This document shows positions 18,142 to 30,591 of a DNA stretch of 64,000 nucleotides, one piece after another; within the stretch, counting starts at the first letter, position 1; every line of letters starts with the position of its first letter. Under the pieces are notes generated by a model that was not told the origin of the DNA, searched no databases, and saw only the letters and a list, made by a program, of their open reading frames with translations. Origin of the DNA: Parietaria judaica. Taxonomy: Eukaryota > Streptophyta > Magnoliopsida > Rosales > Urticaceae. The translations under genes were made by a program, and so were the position numbers. The stretch is taken from positions 13,332,556 through 13,396,555 of the forward strand of contig OX940868.1 in assembly GCA_954871525.1 (NCBI GenBank), in the 5' to 3' direction.

Positions 18142-18151
18142 GGCACGTGCC
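18142..18151 (-). promoter_or_regulatory. Palindromic G-box near BSK2
   Basis: GGCACGTGCC is a perfect 10-bp palindrome containing CACGTG, about 130 bases upstream of the BSK2 start codon. G-boxes are bound by bHLH/bZIP factors and by BZR1/BES1, the transcription factors at the end of the brassinosteroid pathway. Feedback control of BSK2 is therefore conceivable but only inferred. Confidence 0.4.
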
Positions 18152-18406
18152 AGAGGTTCCGTTTTCTTCGCATGATGTGATTCAATTATTTTAGGAGTGT
18201 GTTTTGTCACATTGTGATTAGAGTTAAACCTCTACAACTTCGGAACATTAACCATGTGAATATCAGTGTGCTAAGGTAACAAAGATCAACATGTGCAAAA
18301 GGTTTACTTACTTACTTCACGAGACGGACAAAGAAAGAAGAGACAAGCGCTTCTCACTTAGTAAGAAAATGCGGCGTTTCGTTTTACGGGGCGCCAAATT
18401 GTTCGC

Positions 18407-18718
18407 CAGAGCCGGCCCGATAGGTGGGCGAGTTGGGCGACCGCCCAAAGCTCCCAATATTATATAATTTAGAAGAATGCTTATAAGATCAGATGAAAGA
18501 TGCCTTCTTGTTTGTGTTGTAAGTGATGCAACTTGAAAAATCAAGAACAATAACATACTTACTAGAAAAATCAAGAAAAAAATATATTTCGTGGAGCAAC
18601 AATAAATATTTGTATTTAAGCATAGTACGTTGTGTCAAGTATATTATTATTAAGAAATTAAAAAAGGCCTCGTTTTAACTTTTCGCCCAAGGCCCCCGAA
18701 AATATTGGGCCGGCTCTG
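18407..18718. mobile_element. hAT MITE in BSK2 upstream region
   Basis: The inverted termini cagagccggccc and gggccggctctg are flanked by a perfect 8-bp duplication ttgttcgc (18399-18406, 18719-18726). The 312-bp element has no coding capacity. Its end lies about 390 bases upstream of the BSK2 start codon, so it may have displaced promoter sequence. The termini resemble those of the 1251-2266 hAT element. Confidence 0.88.
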
Positions 18719-18874
18719 TTGTTCGCGGATAAGTTTCGTGAAAAAAGAAGGGATTACTCTTTCATTTTACTTAATAGGGTTAAATTAGGATCTTTTGTAA
18801 AGATGGAAAATCGTGAACATGAGTGGAAGTTTCCCGGGACGAGAGGATATGGAGAGCTCCCAAATGGTAAATTC

Positions 18875-19496
18875 TAGGGGTGCAAATAAAATCCGAAAAT
18901 GCGAGTTTTAATCCGCATCCGGACCGTAACCGTATTTTTAAAAAACCGGAACCGTATTAATCCGGGTTAAACCGGAACCGGTTTAATAAAAAAACCGCAT
19001 CCGGATTAAACCGGATCCGGGTCCCGGATTTAAAGAATAAAAAACCCGTAACCCGGATAGTAGGCTACTAAAATCCGCTTATTAAATGTATACATATATT
19101 ATCTAGAATTTTTAACCAAAAAAATACATTATTATTTATCTTATTATATGTCTTTCATCTAGTGTCGTTGCTTGGTTCATTTTATTTGTTTTTCTAGTCA
19201 AAATGTGGATTTTTTTTAAGATAATTGATAAAAAAAAAATTCTATTATAACTATTTCAAGTTTTTTTTAATATAAAATTCAAGTTTAAAAGTTAAAACTA
19301 AAATTGTAAAAAAAATCCGGATCCGGTTTTAAAAACGGTTTTCTATTTCAAAACCGGGTTTTAATCCGGATCCGGATTTCTGGGTTTTTAAACAACAAAA
19401 AATCCGAATCCGGTTCTCAATTTAAAAAAACCCGGAATCGGATTCAAGTACCGGGTATGACAAAAAAACCGGGTACTCGGTCCGCTTGCACCCCTA
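18875..19496. mobile_element. hAT MITE with CCGGAT-rich subterminal arrays
   Basis: Perfect termini taggggtgcaa and ttgcaccccta are flanked by a perfect 8-bp duplication gtaaattc (18867-18874, 19497-19504). Both ends are dense in accgg/ccggat words, while the middle is AT-rich. Clustered subterminal motifs of this kind are typical transposase-binding regions of hAT elements. No transposase is present. Confidence 0.92.
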
Positions 19497-19764
19497 GTAA
19501 ATTCTATGTCATAAAAGTGAAAAAGAAAATACTTAAGTCAAGGCTATGGGACAAAATATTCACCCCTAAATATTATATCAAACGCTAACATGTTATGAGA
19601 CACGTAAGAAATGAATCTCACTCTTTGTCGAGATCAGACTAACTAAGCTATCAATTTTATAAGAGAAACTTGTCGTTATGTGAAGAAAGAAAGAAAAGAT
19701 TTTATTCGGGTACAAGGTCTGATGTCAATAGGATTAGTATTAACTAATACGTTATTGGAGTTAG

Positions 19765-21010
19765 AGGTGAAACCGGTCCATGCCCAAAAAAGATTTCATG
19801 ACTTGGTACCCGAAAACTAAACTACGCGTATTGATTTTTTTAGACCCGGAAACGAATCCGTAAAACCAGTTACCTAGAATCGGATATAGGCATAATACCT
19901 AGATACAATCCGGATCCGGGCCTCCTAAGACCCAGATATATACTTAAATTTAAAATTTAAAGTAACTAAGGTGGCGTTTGGTTATGGTCTCCGAGACCAG
20001 TTTCTGGTTTTGGTTTCAAACAGTGTCATATTGGTTTCGCAGACTACGTTTGGTTATCAGTTGTCTCTGTTTTCTGAGACCGGTCTCGCAGACCACTGGA
20101 AATTTAATGAAGGAAAACAGAAAACGACTTGAAGTTGTTTTCTGTCTTTGGTCTTCAACTCAATCGTACAAAATAAAACGATAATATATCTATTATCATT
20201 TTATAATAGTATTTAATTATAATAATAAGGTATTAACAATGAAATTAACTTATATAATAAATTATTAAAATCATGTATATATATAATTATATATTTTAAT
20301 AATATTACTATCATATTAACAAATATACTTAAATTTTGTATATTATTAAATATTAACTTAATTATAATGATATAAACTATTGAAACAAAATATTTACTAC
20401 TTTATATATTACATTATTTAAATATGTAATTAGAGTCATGAAATATGAATGAATTTTTTATGATAGCAAATATTTTTTAGACGTAATATTAGTATATATT
20501 ACTTTCAAATAAAACATACTTTCTTTTTAGTAACATATATTGTATTTTATTGCATTTTTTCATTTATATTCGACTACAGATTAACAAAAGACTAACCAAA
20601 CAGTGTTTCAAAAATCAATCTCCCAAACTGGTTTGGGAGATTAAACTCTCAGACTGATTTCCCAAACCAAATTGCAAAACTGGTTTCCGAGACCAGTTAA
20701 CCAAACGCCACCTAAAAATTCATGAATCACAATATTAATAAATTATATCACATGTTCAAAATATTTTAAAGGTAATTAAATAAAATACAGTTATAAATTC
20801 AAATTCGTCAACCAGTTCCGAACGTAAATCACATAATATAATATATTATTATACTATATTGTATTATAAATAATCTAGCTCCACAAACCGATTCTACGTG
20901 ATAATAATAAAAAAACAGTTCTTAAAAAGCTAGGAACCGGATTTTAATTCGGTTTTCGGTACCAGCAATCGGAATCCGAGTCTTCATCGGTTGCGGGCAT
21001 TCTAATCCGT
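19765..21010. mobile_element. Possible older hAT remnant split by Harbinger MITE
   Basis: Two stretches rich in accgg/cggat words (about 19765-19935 and 20930-21010) flank the intact MITE at 19970-20712. They resemble the two ends of a hAT element like the one at 18875. I found no clear termini or duplication, so the span is tentative. The following 21011-22600 is AT-rich with no recognised feature. Confidence 0.25.
19970..20712. mobile_element. PIF/Harbinger-type (Tourist-like) MITE
   Basis: The termini ggtggcgtttggtta and its inverted match ending ccaaacgccacc are flanked by the 3-bp duplication TAA (19967-19969, 20713-20715). A further shared segment around ctccgagaccag is found at both ends. 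The 3-bp TAA target and the GTTTGG terminus fit PIF/Harbinger. The interior is AT-rich and non-coding. Confidence 0.85.
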
Positions 21011-22609
21011 GTTATTTTCTATTTCAAGTAAAAAAATTTGATTATCGAAGTTACCTAATTAGAGTAAAAAAAATAAGAAAAAAAAAATAGCAGCCGATTA
21101 TAATTTCTAGTTACAGCAACTCTTGTCCTTGTATTTGGATTAACGTAGATAATTCAGGTTAATTAATACAAAAGTTTTCTATTTAAGGTTGTAGCCTAGT
21201 TTGATTGTGGCATTTTCACTTACATCTGTTTATCTTTGGTAGTTGACATGTGTCACTTTGTTTAGACTTATATGATATTAAAGTTAATTTATATAGAAAA
21301 AGACATCGCAAACTTTAGAAGAAAATAGTCATTGACAATATATTTTTTTAGACGTGTTGCGGTATAAGTATCTATAAAGTAATGTTTTCGAGAATGTATA
21401 ATCTTGTTATTTATTATCTCTGATAATTATGAATCTGTTAGTGTTAAGCTTCGACATTTAGGAAATACATTTATCGTGATGTTATGTACCTAATAAACCC
21501 GTGATACATAGATTATAAAATATGTCGGTTCAAAATGTGATTTTATGGATACTTATGCCACAATACGGCTAAAGAAGAGGAGTTAAATAAAAAGAAGATT
21601 TATTAGGTTTTGACATTCCAAGACATTAATCAATGAATGGGGTAAAGTTGTAGCATTTATTAATATTAATTCGGCTACACACTTTAGAACTCTGTCGAAG
21701 AAGTGATCTTTTACCAACTCAACTATACAACTCTTTCTTATTCATACACGCAACGCAAACGCCAGTATGTATACTATAAGTAATATTTGCGGCAAATATA
21801 TCTATATGTTAAAAAATAATAAGATTTATATTCTCAATCATATTTATAATGACAAATATTGCAGTGCTGTAAAAATGTGATATAATTAACTAAGTTTTTT
21901 TTTTCCCGTTAAGTGATGTTCTAGGTGGCTACGTAAAACATGATCATGTTTTCGTTCCTATTGATCACGCACTTTTGACTTCTGATCACATGACAACAAG
22001 ATTGACATTTAGTGCCTTGATTTTCCATTGTAGAAGTTATTTCGGCTACTACGTGAGAATCTAGTGTTAGTTGCCAATTTTTAAAGTTGTTGTAGCTCAT
22101 ATATAGTCGAAAGCGACAAAAACTAAATCAAATTGTATGTTACGTAGAACTTTATAGTGTATAGAGTTGGGAAAAAAATAAATTACTTGTGCTATCATTT
22201 TTTTAATAATATATATAAGTATTTTTGCCGCAAATATCCTACATATAACTTTTACAATTATTAGTTTGGCATCGGTAATGGCTTGTTGAAAGGGCCCAGA
22301 AAAATTGAATGAGGTCTCTCTCTCTCTCCATATAATATGTTACGTAGAGAGCGCAAGCAAAGTCTGCAAAGAGCACACAATTTATTAATGAGACGCAAAC
22401 GTGGGAATTAATAACTGAGAATTTTCTCTTTAATTTGTCTATTTTATGATTATTTTGTCGGTAAAGGAAGTGGCAGCCAATGACAATTGACAATGATAAT
22501 CTCACAGAGTTTGTTCATCATATAAAACGTCAAGTCTTTATAAGTTACTATGAATCAAGAACTTTAGCATCTTAAAATTTATAACTAAAATTTGTTTGTC
22601 GTTTTGAAA

Positions 22610-22850
22610 TTACTAGTGCCGGAGAGCCCGAGTAAGCTGATACCCGATTATACTCGACTTTCGAAGCTCGAGCCCAGCTGTTGACGCTTGCAGGCCGAAA
22701 TTCGAGCAAATCTTTACTTCAAAGTTCAAAAAATACAAAAAATATATTTTAACAAGTTATTCAAACGGGCAACATATCGAGTTCGGGTATGAGAGAAAAA
22801 GCTTGCGGGAATGAGAGTCGACATAACATATCGAGTTCGGGTAATTGTGT
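22610..22850. repeat. GC-richer patch with 18-bp direct repeat
   Basis: The segment acatatcgagttcgggta occurs twice, near 22770 and 22829, within a patch rich in gagcccgag/ctcgag words. It may be the end of a degraded hAT-like element, but no termini could be set. Confidence 0.35.
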
Positions 22851-22927
22851 TCCATATTGTATCAGATGGTTTTAGTCTTGATCACAAAAAATATTATTGT
22901 CCGATCAAATTTTCTTTGTAAAAAAAA

Positions 22928-23467
22928 GTTAATCCCGGCAAAAATATCAATACTTTCAAATAACGGACCAATAAGTTCCGATTCTTTTTTTTGCCCGGAC
23001 AAAGTTCCAATTCTTTAATTTTTTGTCCCTATAGGTACCTCCGTAAAATATTTTGTCCTCCAACGTTACTCACGCCACGTCAAAGTTTTGGTTTTGTACT
23101 CCAATGCTTTTTTTACCCGAATAAAGTTCCAATTCTCTTGTTTTGTCTCCTCTTATCACTTTCGTGAAAATTCCAAATCATGGATTATGCCGTTTTCGGA
23201 GTTGAATTAAAAAGTAATTTTTCTCCCTTTTAGGTATATATCCACGATTATCTTTGATCGTCCAACTTTCCGATGGCTAATTTTCTCCGGAAATGTGGAT
23301 AAATTTTTGTAATGGTGGCATGATTAACAGTGGAGGACGTTTTTTTTTTCGGAGGTACCAACAGGGACACAAAACTAAAGAATTGGAACTTTGTCCGGGC
23401 AATAAAAAGAATTGGTATTTATTTGTCCACTTTTTGAAAGTATTGGTACTTTTGTCGGGATTAACCC
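22928..23467. mobile_element. MULE-like foldback MITE
   Basis: Long inverted repeats (about 180 bases each, starting gttaatccc at the left and the complement of gggttaatccc at the right) share blocks such as caatactttcaaa, gcccggacaaagttccaattctt and ggtacctccg. The flanking 9-bp duplication taaaaaaaa (22919-22927, 23468-23476) fits a Mutator-like element, though it is low complexity. There is no transposase. The stretch 23477-25589 that follows is AT-rich with no supportable feature. Confidence 0.75.
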
Positions 23468-26400
23468 TAAAAAAAAATACGGCGTTTAATACGATTCATA
23501 TTGGGACGCTAAATTAATGATGATATTGTTACAAACGGAGTGATATCTTAAGAATCGGAATCATAAACCTGTATAATCATATCATAATACTTCGCTAATG
23601 TATATTATTAGGTCTCTCCACAATGGAGAGAGAGGGATGAGGCAACTCTGCATTGATATAGAATTCCATGTATAGATAGATACAGTACACACTTTTCAAA
23701 TTTGCAACTCTATAAAAAATTTTAATTCAACATCTTATTCTGAACTGGCCCAGAAAGTGGACTCGGCAATTTTACACTTTAGACCCAGTTAAATGACGGC
23801 TGTTTATGGCCCAGATGATGAATAGCCCATTACTTGTTAGCTCTTGATCGCAATTTATGATTTTTTCTTCTTCATTTTTCACAATTATTTCACTTCTGTT
23901 ATGCTATTTAATTTTTTTGATATAATTTTGTTTTGGTGCATTTGGTGAATGGATAAAACTGGCTTTTAATCTAGCAAATAATATAAATATTTTATAAACA
24001 TTAAGTATATTATAAAAATTAAAGTAGATATTACACACGTAATTAATCTATATAATGTAAAATTTGGCTGACTACCATAATTCAAAAAGTACTTCCGGTG
24101 ATGCATTATATATTCAATAATAAAGAAAAATAAAAGAGATAAAATACAAAGCATACACGTGTAAATGACTTGATATCAACAAAACCATATGTGACAAAAC
24201 CAATCGAAAATACAAATTTGAGAATATGACACATTAATATAAATAATTTTAGATACTCATAGCGCAATTATTCCTTCAAAATATAAAAATTTGGACAAGA
24301 TGTTCAAACCACACGGTGTAATAAAGTTAATAAAAACAACATTATCTATGTATATCCGTAATATAAACCATACCTTCTATATGTATCTTGAGCTATATTA
24401 CTTTATCTATTATACACGATGGGATTCTTCGTCATCCACGATAATGACACTTACAAGTAAAAGGTAAACTAGGCAATAATCCCAATAATATAAAAGGAAG
24501 ATACAAATGTAATTACTCATAGATTAGTTTTGTAGAGTTTTCCAACGTGGTGCCACTATTTATATGAACGGCCAATTAATTTCTAAGTTTTAATTATAAT
24601 TTTTCAACATATATATACGATATAGTCATATAGACATTCTAGTAAAATATGTAATAAAAAAGTAGAAATTGAATCATCATTTTATCCATCTTCTTAGCAA
24701 ATAGGTTATCGTAAATGTTGGATTTTCTATGAAATAATTACATGGATTATGGTCATGATTAATATTAAATGGGCCCAAATCTTGCATTGGCAGAACTTTA
24801 TTGTAAGCGATTTTTTTTTTCATCTTGCATCGATTTTTTTTTATGGTTTACGTGACATTTGATGTCTATATACGAGCACTATAACACTATTGCATGTATA
24901 ACAAATCTTATGAGGATTTTGTTATATTTTTAATTTTAGATGATGTGTATAATGCATTTCATTTAATATTCTTATTGCACCAATCTTATAGTAGGATACA
25001 CTATGAATATTGCGCAAAGATTCCGCGAGACCGTTGTTCAGCCTAGACTGGACACCAGTTTAATACATAAACATTTGTGTCAAAGGTAAAAAGAAAAAGA
25101 AAAAATTTATGTGGACTAAAATTTTGAAAATTATGTTGCGCAAGAGTCTGTCGGTGAACAATAAATTTGAATAACAATTTTTTTTACAAGGTTGTCTAAC
25201 ATGTGTCAGTTGATAGGGAACATTTTTTTTTTATTTTATTATTGCTATCGAAAAAAATTTCCGTTAAAAAATGACAAATATTTAATGGAGAAGACTTGTT
25301 TAATATAAATTAATAATTCATCAGGCAAATTTGTATAAAATGATAAATTAAGAGAGTTAAATTATATATGAATAAAAGTTTAGCGGTTAAACTGATAAAA
25401 AAAAACTATACATGTCCACAAAGTAATATTTATTAGTGATAATAATAAAAAGAAATCGAATATAGTGGATAATCTTTTTTACCACTAAAATCATATATAT
25501 ATATTCTGTGTAAAATATAAATGATCCCACTTCAGGGACCCAAAAAAGAAAGAACAAACTTCCCATATACTATTTCTACACAACAAAAATCTATATATAT
25601 ATATAAAAGGAAAATCTCACTACAATTAATTCATTGTCTAGAAATCTTGGAAATCTACCATTCTCTCATTTTAAAATTTCACGAATTTTGATATATTTTT
25701 TTCTACTAAGATTTTCATTCATTACATGACATTTCCCCTCCCTTTAATACGTCTGCTGATATATTTTCGTAATTACGTGTGCTAATATATATCAAGCATT
25801 AAGTGTAAAAGATCATGACTAAATGAATGGTATGACACACTTAAGGTGATAAGTTATTTCTTATAAATGCATTCAGTTTTAAATTATTCCTCTTCCGTAT
25901 TAACTACTGTTATTTCTTTTTCTTAATTTTTTTTAATAAACACGATTACCATGTTAACCTGACGTGATTTTTTATCTTCCATAAATGTATAGAACGGATT
26001 TATTGCAGATTGTTGAACTTCTTTTTGCACGTTTTCTGTATTGTTTTTCATTTACCTCTATAAATCTTCTAATGTTTTCAAACCATACAAATTTTCTATG
26101 TCTTGGATGTCCAGAGTCTTCATTTCATGCTAATTTTGATAAAAAAAATTCCAGCTTATTTCTTAACTTTTAGGAAAAATGGCAAAGATTCGAGATTCTG
26201 CACCAACATCGGCAAAAAAACAATAAGTAATTATCTTTCTCTTTCTCTTTTTCCCAAAATATTTGAGTCAAATTACTGTCCTAATTTTAAGGCAGGAGAG
26301 GCAATTTCTTGCTTCATAAATATAGTATTTTGAATCTTTAAATTCTTTTAAATTTGTTTTACTTAGTCTGACCCGTAGATGTAGTTTATGTTTATTTTTC

Positions 26401-26861
26401 AGGCTAGCAAGTTAGTGGCTGTATATTTGGTGCATCACAGTGTACATTAAAGACATAGACATGGTATTTTACATATTTATATATATAGATGATTATTTAT
26501 AAATATATAACAAGAAAAAAAAGCGACCCAGAGATATATAAATTTTACAAATATTGTTTGCATAAATTGATATATATAACACCCAAACATACATATTTTT
26601 TTCCAACTATTCTGTTTGTATTTTTTATGTATATATTTATCTATCAAATTTGTATTCATGGTAGTTTTTTCAAAACTATATATAAAGATTGGAATATCTT
26701 TTTTTTCCTTACCGATGTAATCTTGGCACGTTCTTTTTCTATCTCTTTCATTATTTAGATTTTAGATGTTAAAAGATATCCTATGAGAAAGAAGGAAGTT
26801 TTTTTTTTTTACTTTTACTCTATCATACTCTTTTTATAATGTTATTTTTTTTTGTCCCTAA

Positions 26862-27020
26862 AATAAGTCAATGATATTATTCCTAAGAATTATCATCCAT
26901 ATTTTAATATTAAATAAGACAATATTATTTATTCATTAAATAATATCCATATTTAATTTTATGAATTCTATAAAATAAGTCAATGTTACTTAACCATAAA
27001 TAACATCCATATTTTATTAA
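26862..27020. repeat. Three ~54-bp degenerate tandem repeats
   Basis: Units begin taaaataagtcaatg (26862), aaataagacaatatt (about 26912) and ataaaataagtcaatg (about 26970). Each ends near catccatattt. They lie at the inner, apparently truncated side of the minus-strand long-LTR element. Confidence 0.6.
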
Positions 27021-27059
27021 TTCATAATTGTTTAATTTCAATTATAATTAATATTTAAT

Positions 27060-27612
27060 TATTCCTAAGGATCCGGGTCGGAATAAATTCCGACCCATAA
27101 TTAAAATTATGTACGTGGGCCCTCCGGGCCTAAGCCCGGGCCCACGTCCCTAGGAAAAACCACGCCCAGCCAGCCGGGAAGGCCAGGGCAGCGCCCACCT
27201 CGTGCTGGGCCCGCTGGCCCATTCCACTGCCAGGCAGCGTGGCCCGCAGGTCAGCGCGCGAGGCCCAGGCGCTGCGCGCCAGGGCAACCCGCAAGGGTTT
27301 CGGCCTGGGCCTCGCCCTGGCGTGGGCCTTGCCACGGGCCTGGCCCGTGGCTCTTAGGGTTTCGACCCTGGGGCTGCAGCGGCAGCCCCTGGTCCCCTTT
27401 AGCCACGGGCTGGGCTGCGCCTTGCAGCCCGCCCCACTTTCCCGTCACGATTACTCGGGTCGGGAAATAATCTAATTTTAAATTAAAAATTAAAATATCT
27501 AGAAATAAATTTCAATTTTAATTATTAATTTATTCATCAAATAATTCGATTTTTAAACCTTTAAATTAAATTTCGAAATTATTTATCCTGGAACCATAGC
27601 TCTGATACCAAT
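27060..27612 (-). mobile_element. Leader/internal start of minus long-LTR element
   Basis: Reading on the minus strand from the LTR, this is the start of the internal domain: AT-rich sequence, then a very GC-rich block (about 27106-27447), then AT-rich again. The GC-rich block is shared with the plus copy at 63357-63690, including two strong hairpins (27115-27145 and 27075-27096). Frames open in this block (27150-27475, both strands) are low-complexity by-products of GC richness. No second LTR is seen to the left, so the element is truncated. Confidence 0.7.
27599..27610 (-). other. Primer binding site, minus long-LTR element
   Basis: On the minus strand TGGTATCAGAGC, complementary to the tRNA-iMet 3' end, lies two bases after the LTR end. 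Confidence 0.88.
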
Positions 27613-30370
27613 TGTTGGGAAATCGGTGGTATCAAGCCGACTTCCTTACCACGATAATAGCTTCCGGGCCGTCCCGGTAACATTTAAAAATTCATTTTAA
27701 AGCGGAAATCTTGTTATCGGACCGACGACACGGATATCGGGTAACAATCAAAACGAGATCTGATAAATATTTTGAATTTAATATTTTCATATTCATTATT
27801 AATAATCTAGTCGAATGGGAAATAAATAGAAAGCAGTAAATGGTCGCATTTATTTACCCAATGCATAAGGCCGTACCTCAGTTGACGATTCCGGTTGCGC
27901 GTTCTGACTTGGGCAGGGCTCCGCCGGCGCTGAGGGAAACTCCCGTGATCTTCCGGGATATACTCCTGGATTCCTCGCTACCGAAGCGTGGGCTTCGCTG
28001 GCAGGACTCCGTCGCAAAATTTAACTGAAGGTTCTTTTAAAGCTACCGGAGAAAAAATATCTCCTAAGGCGAACCAGAAAAGAGATCAGAAGCAGAAAAC
28101 TCGCAGACCCTAGAGAGAGAGGGAGAGCTCGAGTTTTTGCTCTGGGGAGAGGTATGTAAAATGTGTAGAATGAGCTTCCTTTTTATAGGCTCAAGCTGTA
28201 ACCGATTTGGAGATTTTCCCTCCCATTATTCGAATTCTTTTAATTAAATATAAATAATTATTTCAATCCAATGATCCAGATTCAATCTCATCTAGATCCA
28301 ATGAATATAATTAATCAGGGATTTAATTAATTGAATAATATAAGATAAGATCATATCATATATTTTTTCGATTTATATTATATATATATATATATTCAAA
28401 TTCGAATTTGTTAATGATTATCTAGATCCAATGGTTAAAATTAAATCTTAAACCAATCCAATGGATCAAATCAATTAGGGATAAAGTCAAATACCCTAGG
28501 GTTTTACAAAACCCTAATTCGAACTTTTATCTCATATTTATTCGAATTTTAATATCATATATATAATGTTAATTAATTTCTAATCCGACGGTTTTAAAGA
28601 TAAGATCTCAAAACCGATCCAACGGACAGAATTAATTAAGCTAATTCGAAATAACTAAACTTGGTCACCAAGTTTCAATTTCGAATTACATTAGGGTTTG
28701 AATCAATTATCTCAATCTAACGGGGTATACTAAATCATGACTGATCCAATGGATTAAATTGATTTTAGGGTTTTTGCCATTATACCAGACTTCAGGTATT
28801 TATGCCGCAAAAATAAAATCTTTCAAGATTGGTTATTCGAATTTATCTAGGGTTTGTTATACTCAAACCCTAATTCGAAATACACATTAAATAATATACA
28901 TGAATATATATTATTTATTTATTAATATAAATCCTTTAATTATTAATTAATTATTAATGAGATATTAATAATTAAATCCAAACAATAAAATTATATTAAT
29001 AAACCCTGATCTCTTTATCACACATTAAATGTCATGGTGCAATACCATCATTTAAATTCGTGACATGTGATTTAATTTCATAGTTTATCGAACCGAGTCA
29101 TAAACTTAGAAAATCCATAAATCACAAACCGTAAGTCAGAATGACTTGGTTCAAAAATCAAAGTTGCTTAGAATTTAATTTAGAAAAACATGGTGCTGTT
29201 AGAAAATCTAAATTCTAACTTTATTTTTATCAGTTACTTTCGTGTACCAAAATATGATACTTTTGCCACGCTATCGATAAAACTATCTGACGTCTGTCAC
29301 AGACTTGTCAGTTTTATAAGTCGAGCCAAATGATTAAACATTATCCAGAATGTATTTTAATCACGTACGTATCATCCGTTACGGAGCTATCCTGGGGACC
29401 ATGGACCCGTATCACTTAAGCTCCAACGAACTGCTAGTTGTTCGTCAAACCTCGAAGTGATTCCACTATAGACCCGAGGCTGCACTCTTTAGTGATACGG
29501 TATATATTATTCCCTTATATACAGCAGGGTGTCCATTAGATTCAATCAAATACCGATTATTGTCCTTTCACTTGATGACCCACACATGAGCAGGCGGTTT
29601 ATACCGTAATGCCCCTCAATGCATTTTCATCCTTGACTCAGCCAGTAATATTATGAGTAACCCACTTATGGTTTCGATTCATAAGTTGCGCACGGGTACC
29701 TCTCACTTCTCACCACTGACAATCAAGGGAATCATCATGACTCTGAAGAGAGCTGTGTGATGCCCATATCTATGATCAAGCAATCCTTACTACTGACTAT
29801 CATGTTCCCAAAATAATAGTGTTGGGAACAGCGGTAATGTCTTGTGTTCTTTAACGGTTAAATCAAAGAACAATCAAGCCAGCAGCTTGGACTCATGACC
29901 ACTCAGGACTTAGAACTAATATCCATTTGATCATCATTTTGCGACTCAACTACAAGTTGTCAGTGAAGGTCTTATATGACAACTTCTCGAGTTTAAGTCA
30001 GGTCCAGTCCAGTATGAAGACGCTTCATACTTAATGCACTTCTAGTGAGTGTTGACACACACAAAATCCAGAATAGGATTGTCACTTCAGTCACATTAAT
30101 GACCTTACCGATTAATGGGCTCCCACCTAGTTAATCAGGTCACGGACATTTTAAGTTCATTTATTATGTTTATTAATTCTTCCTCACATGACTCCTTTGT
30201 GATGATAATAACATAATTGCATCCTTTATGAACTAAGGAATCAAACATTGTATTTTACTCTACAGAAACTATAATAAGATTAACATAATAAGTACCATCT
30301 TTATTCAACGACTTGTCATAATCTTTTACAAATGGATAAATATCTTGTTTAAGGACACACATGTCCAACA
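27613..30370 (-). repeat. Long LTR (2.76 kb), minus copy
   Basis: On the minus strand it begins TGTTGGACATG and ends CCCAACA, bounded by the primer site at 27599-27610. It aligns over essentially its whole length to the plus copy at 60184-63192, apart from the hAT MITE present only in the plus copy. A TATA box (GCCTATAAAA on the minus strand, 28181-28190) lies about 570 bases before the LTR end, so the U3 is roughly 2.2 kb. No coding capacity is visible. LTRs of this length with no protein genes are typical of LARD elements. Confidence 0.85.
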
Positions 30371-30591
30371 TTATAGTCACTACCGCGCGAAGCGCGGATA
30401 ATCCCCTAGTATACTATAAAGTGTGCATATTATGATAAAATCCTAGCATTATGCCATGATAACATATTAAATATGTAGGCTTTAAGAATCATTCGAAAAA
30501 ACAAAAGGGCAAAATTGCAATCTAAACGGCAAAGAATAGGCAGATTGAGCGAGAAAATAAATATATCGCTCACTTTTGACAGGTGTACAAT

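Larger units (their letters stand above)
25590..30409 (+). mobile_element. Candidate non-autonomous Helitron with nested LTR
   Basis: The 3' end is Helitron-like: a perfect 6-bp stem hairpin (CCGCGC, loop GAA, GCGCGG, 30383-30397), then 8 bases, then CTAG (30406-30409), with a host T following. A fitting 5' end, TCTATATATA...AAAAGG after a host A, begins at 25590. Plant Helitrons insert between A and T, start with TC and end in CTRR with this type of hairpin. Most of the interval from about 26.86 to 30.37 kb is the nested minus-strand long-LTR element. The 3' end is fairly secure; pairing it with this particular 5' end is less so. No Rep-helicase is present. Confidence 0.45.

Noticed and set aside
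27150..27475. Overlapping Pro/Gly/Arg/Ala-rich frames on both strands
   Set aside because: They fall in the GC-rich leader of the long-LTR element, are open on both strands because stops are rare there, and are not kept in the same form in the plus copy.
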